From an uncultured Prevotella sp. (lineage in GTDB: Bacteria > Bacteroidota > Bacteroidia > Bacteroidales > Bacteroidaceae), in NCBI GenBank assembly GCA_927910885.1, contig CAKMOD010000072.1:6778-70777 (forward strand): a DNA stretch of 64,000 bases. Direction: 5' to 3'. This document shows, piece after piece, positions 61,709 to 64,000 of the stretch. The notes under the pieces are model-generated. The model was given only the letters and a program-made list of their open reading frames with translations, did not search any database and was not told the origin of the DNA. Numbering within the stretch: position 1 is the stretch's first letter; the number at the start of each line of letters is the position of its first letter. Position numbers and translations under genes: made by a program.

Positions 61709-61770
61709 TTACAGTTGTGTTGGTGCTTCGCACATATCGTGTTGATGGTAAGTACCAATAGTGTTGAGCG
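61709..61770 (+). repeat. Family B CAC-N5-GTG 22-bp array, copy B5
   Basis: Units start at 61709 (TTA-N5-GTG), 61731 (CACATATCGTG) and 61753 (TACCAATAGTG), at exact 22-base steps. It is the most degenerate B copy at its CAC ends, though every unit keeps GTG. Confidence 0.6.
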
Positions 61771-61965
61771 TTTAATACCTTGTAAATATGCTTTTGTTAT
61801 ATTGAACTTGTTGTAAATAGAGATGCATTATCAAAAGTAGTTAATACCTATTTGATTAAGTCGCTAACTTTTCAAAGAAATTCTTTGTGAGAAAGTATGG
61901 CTATTAAAGTTTTATTGGAGAGGATTAATTCTATTTAAGGTAAGTTTAGTTCTCTGCTTTTTATT

Positions 61966-63411
61966 TTATAGCTCTATCCTACTTGATGTTTTATAAAGCT
62001 GTTTTTTAAGAAGATCTATATCTTGTTTTGACATCCTGCTTTTTGTTTTATGACAGTTTGTGTTGGCCAATAGATTTTCCAACACGGGTAACATACGATT
62101 AAGGTTACCATATTGAATCATAAAGTTCCAAAAAGGTTCAAACTTCTTCCATCCTCCCATATAAAAGAGATGAGCCAATTGCTGCTTTATATTATCGTGT
62201 CCAAAGCTTGCCTTAAAAATATTACTCCATGAATAGAAGTTACGATAAGCCCACTCGTAACCTTGTTTTAACTCCTCTGCTGTTAATCCCAATGTTTTGT
62301 ACACAACCGTTCGGGTATCATACTTGCTCCAGTCATAAGACGTAATACGTCCATTTCGTTCCATCTGTTGAAACAGACGCGTTCCTGGATAAGGAGTTAG
62401 AATATGGAAGGTAGCTGTCGTTATGCTATGTTCAATCCCCCAATCAACAGTTCTTTGAAATACATCTTTATCATCATGGTCAAGTCCAAAAACAAAACTT
62501 CCGTTAATCATGATACCAAGACTATGCAGGCGTTCAACAGCTGCTACATAATCTTTCGATAAGTTTTGTAGTTTGTTACTTGAACGAAGATTGTCTGGGG
62601 AAAATGTCTCAAAACCTAAAAACAAACTCCGCAATCCTGCCTTGGCAGCTTTTTCTATCAAATTACCATTGAGCACTGATGCAACTGTAGAGGCACTCTG
62701 AAAAACTCTACCCATGCCGCGCATACCCTCAAATAATTCTGATGCGAAGTGAGGATTACCTAAAAGATAATCATCAAGGAAATAAAGATGTTTGCCAGGT
62801 AGACTATCAATTTCAGCTAAGGCATCGTCTACCTTTCGGGTGTAAAACGATTTACCCTCGCTATAGAAGGCATCCTTGTAGCAAAAGTCACAATGATGAG
62901 GACAACCACGGGAAACAACAAGTGAGTTTGGTACAAAATACTTCTCTCTTTTAATAAGGTCACGACGTACAGGGGGAATGTTTTCAATGCTTCTCCAACT
63001 TGCTACATATCGTTTTTGAGGGTGTCCTTCGCGTAAGTCTTTGATGAATCGTGGGAATGCTTCTTCCCCTGGTCCTAATATAAGTGTGTCTGCGTGTTGT
63101 GCCGCTTCATCAGGAAGACTTGTAACGTGAAGGCCTCCCATAACGACATATACACCTCTTTTTCTATATTCATCAGCGATTTTGTAAGCTCTATAAGCGT
63201 TAGTAACGTAGACTTGAATACAAACCAAATCTGGAGTATCATCCAACTTTAGTTTCTCAATGTGTTGATCTTGTATCTCTACTTCGTCATTATCAGAGAA
63301 ATAGGCTGCAAGTGTCGCCAGCCCCAAAGGTGGGAAAAGCGAGTATTTGATAGGTCGCCAATAAGGGCTTTCTGCCTCTTGCAAAGCTGGTAATATCATT
63401 TTTACCTTCAT
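61966..63411 (-). CDS. Cobalamin-binding radical SAM protein
   Basis: The 481-residue protein has an N-terminal B12-binding-like domain (PPLGLATLAAYFSD, VMGGLHVTSLPDEAAQHADT) and a radical SAM core with VVSRGCPHHCDFCYKD (Cys-x3-Cys-x2-Cys, near residue 170), FLDDYLL, and TYPGTRL-like TPYPGTRLFQQM. B12-radical SAM enzymes carry out methylations and rearrangements, often on lipids or hopanoids, so no substrate can be inferred. It stands alone near the tRNA genes and has no partner gene in view. Confidence 0.85.
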   Translation of the reverse strand: MKVKMILPALQEAESPYWRPIKYSLFPPLGLATLAAYFSDNDEVEIQDQHIEKLKLDDTPDLVCIQVYVTNAYRAYKIADEYRKRGVYVVMGGLHVTSLPDEAAQHADTLILGPGEEAFPRFIKDLREGHPQKRYVASWRSIENIPPVRRDLIKREKYFVPNSLVVSRGCPHHCDFCYKDAFYSEGKSFYTRKVDDALAEIDSLPGKHLYFLDDYLLGNPHFASELFEGMRGMGRVFQSASTVASVLNGNLIEKAAKAGLRSLFLGFETFSPDNLRSSNKLQNLSKDYVAAVERLHSLGIMINGSFVFGLDHDDKDVFQRTVDWGIEHSITTATFHILTPYPGTRLFQQMERNGRITSYDWSKYDTRTVVYKTLGLTAEELKQGYEWAYRNFYSWSNIFKASFGHDNIKQQLAHLFYMGGWKKFEPFWNFMIQYGNLNRMLPVLENLLANTNCHKTKSRMSKQDIDLLKKQLYKTSSRIEL

Positions 63412-63780
63412 GTTGTCAGTTTTTTATTCTTCATGACACTATATAATCTTAATGAGGTGATTAATTAGCTAAAGCTAATCAATGCAAAAATTTTAAAGTC
63501 AAAACTATTGTTCTTATTTAATATTTTATACAAAAGTCGCCATTACATTTCATATATGCAAACTTTTTTCAAGAAAACTCAATTGGATTAGGTTGTACTT
63601 ATTTTTTTATTAACAAGATAGATATAAATTCTCTTTCTAACAACAGTCTTCTTGAAATAAATGTGTTTTTTCATAGAATAAAAGAAAAATACAACGAAAA
63701 ATTTTGAGGTATGAAAATAAAGTACTATCTTTGTACTCGCATTTGAGATAATGCTTGGTAATTCGGTTATAGGCCATCTT
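63412..63780. other. Intergenic region (369 bp) upstream of tRNA genes
   Basis: The region is AT-rich DNA with the tRNA promoter box at 63726-63733. I see no gene and no copy of either repeat family. Confidence 0.6.
63726..63733 (+). promoter_or_regulatory. Promoter -7 box for the tRNA pair
   Basis: TATCTTTG is an exact -7 box, 47 bases upstream of tRNA-Ser. Confidence 0.6.
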
Positions 63781-63866
63781 GGAAGGATGGGTGAGTGGCT
63801 GAAACCAGCAGTTTGCTAAACTGCCGTGCGCATTCGCGTACCGGGGGTTCGAATCCCCTCCTTCCG
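63781..63866 (+). tRNA. tRNA-Ser (anticodon GCT)
   Basis: The acceptor GGAAGGA pairs with TCCTTCC, the anticodon GCT sits at 63815-63817 in a 7-base loop, a long variable arm is present as in all serine tRNAs, and the T loop TTCGAAT is standard. Between the T loop and the acceptor arm only four C residues are found where the T stem needs five, so the C run is probably one base short. CCA is not encoded. Confidence 0.88.
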
Positions 63867-63894
63867 CTTTATCTCATAATCTCAAATGCATTTT

Positions 63895-63967
63895 GGTCGA
63901 TTCATCTAATGGTTAGGATACAAGATTCTCAAATCTTGGCATAGGGGTTCGATTCCCCTATCGACTA
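63895..63967 (+). tRNA. tRNA-Glu (anticodon CTC), anticodon loop one base long
   Basis: The acceptor GGTCGAT pairs with ATCGACT (one G-T), the T loop is TTCGATT with AGGGG / CCCCT, and the D arm is normal. The anticodon stem CAAGA / TCTTG encloses eight bases (TTCTCAAA) instead of seven. With two A residues instead of three it would be a normal loop with anticodon CTC at 63928-63930. It lies 28 bases after tRNA-Ser and should share its promoter. Confidence 0.75.
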
Positions 63968-64000
63968 CAAATCATCCTCTTAATGGGAAATATTATTCTG

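Larger units (their letters stand above)
61497..61965. other. Intergenic region (469 bp) between convergent genes
   Basis: The region holds the terminator above and family B copy B5 at 61709-61770. The remainder is AT-rich, with no gene I can support. A rightward open frame at 61607-61816 crosses the repeat and lacks recognisable sequence. Confidence 0.6.

Noticed and set aside
1149..61770. 22-base arrays as CRISPR arrays
   Set aside because: There are no long identical repeats with unique spacers. The units are degenerate, the period is too short, and no cas gene is in the window.
63895..63967. tRNA-Glu as a decayed pseudogene
   Set aside because: All stems are intact apart from one extra base in an A run, so a miscount is more likely.

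Overview
The window looks like a chromosomal segment of a Bacteroidales bacterium, most likely Prevotella. This is inferred from the protein set (type IX secretion plug-like DUF5103 protein, Bacteroidetes-type Rho with a long acidic insert, DUF4301, a PCMD-type surface lipoprotein, long-form PyrF, Kdo genes) and from promoters of the Bacteroidetes form TAnnTTTG. It is mostly housekeeping DNA. I see no prophage, insertion sequence, integron or CRISPR array.

Layout. 1-738: start of ftcD, truncated by the window edge. 1.5-4.4 kb: SDR oxidoreductase, a frameshifted lipoprotein, an outer-membrane barrel. 5-9.7 kb: leftward cluster purM / HARE-nuclease-like gene / prfA / small membrane protein, then pyrF. 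10.4-13.7 kb: kdsB divergent from DUF2520-kdsC-maf-rlmH. 14-20 kb: HAD phosphatase, mltG, rluA-type synthase, fabG, tetR, galE. 20-28.4 kb: acidic protein plus T9SS plug, rho, DUF4301, Rel-type ppGpp synthetase. 28.8-31 kb: a short penicillin-binding protein and a GH25 lysozyme. 31-41 kb: cysE, a THUMP RNA methyltransferase overlapping a DPP IV gene, purD, two membrane proteins, fhs. 41-46.7 kb: second GH25, SLT-like protein, SGNH hydrolase, dnaB, ispE. 46.7-55.6 kb: addA and addB, then a convergent UvrD/PcrA helicase. 55.6-63.4 kb: mtgA, htpG, pepD, a 64-residue membrane protein plus Skp-like lipoprotein, a B12-radical SAM protein. 63.8-64 kb: tRNA-Ser and tRNA-Glu.

The signal that ordinary annotation does not explain is intergenic. 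Seven gaps carry a dispersed element (family A) of five degenerate units at 22-24 base spacing, mostly exactly 22, in nearly the same unit order each time, followed by a TTGAT/CTGAT box 30-31 bases beyond the last unit. Five other gaps carry a second family (B), also of 22-base period, built on the dyad CAC-N5-GTG. A 22-base period is about two turns of B-DNA, so the sites would lie on one face of the helix. Nearly all copies lie beyond the 3' ends of genes.

Five protein genes (lipoprotein, HAD phosphatase, DUF5103, and addA twice) are broken by single-base shifts, four of the five shifts in short homopolymers. Both tRNAs also look one base off in a homopolymer. The simplest reading is base-calling error in the source sequence, so these genes are probably intact in the organism.
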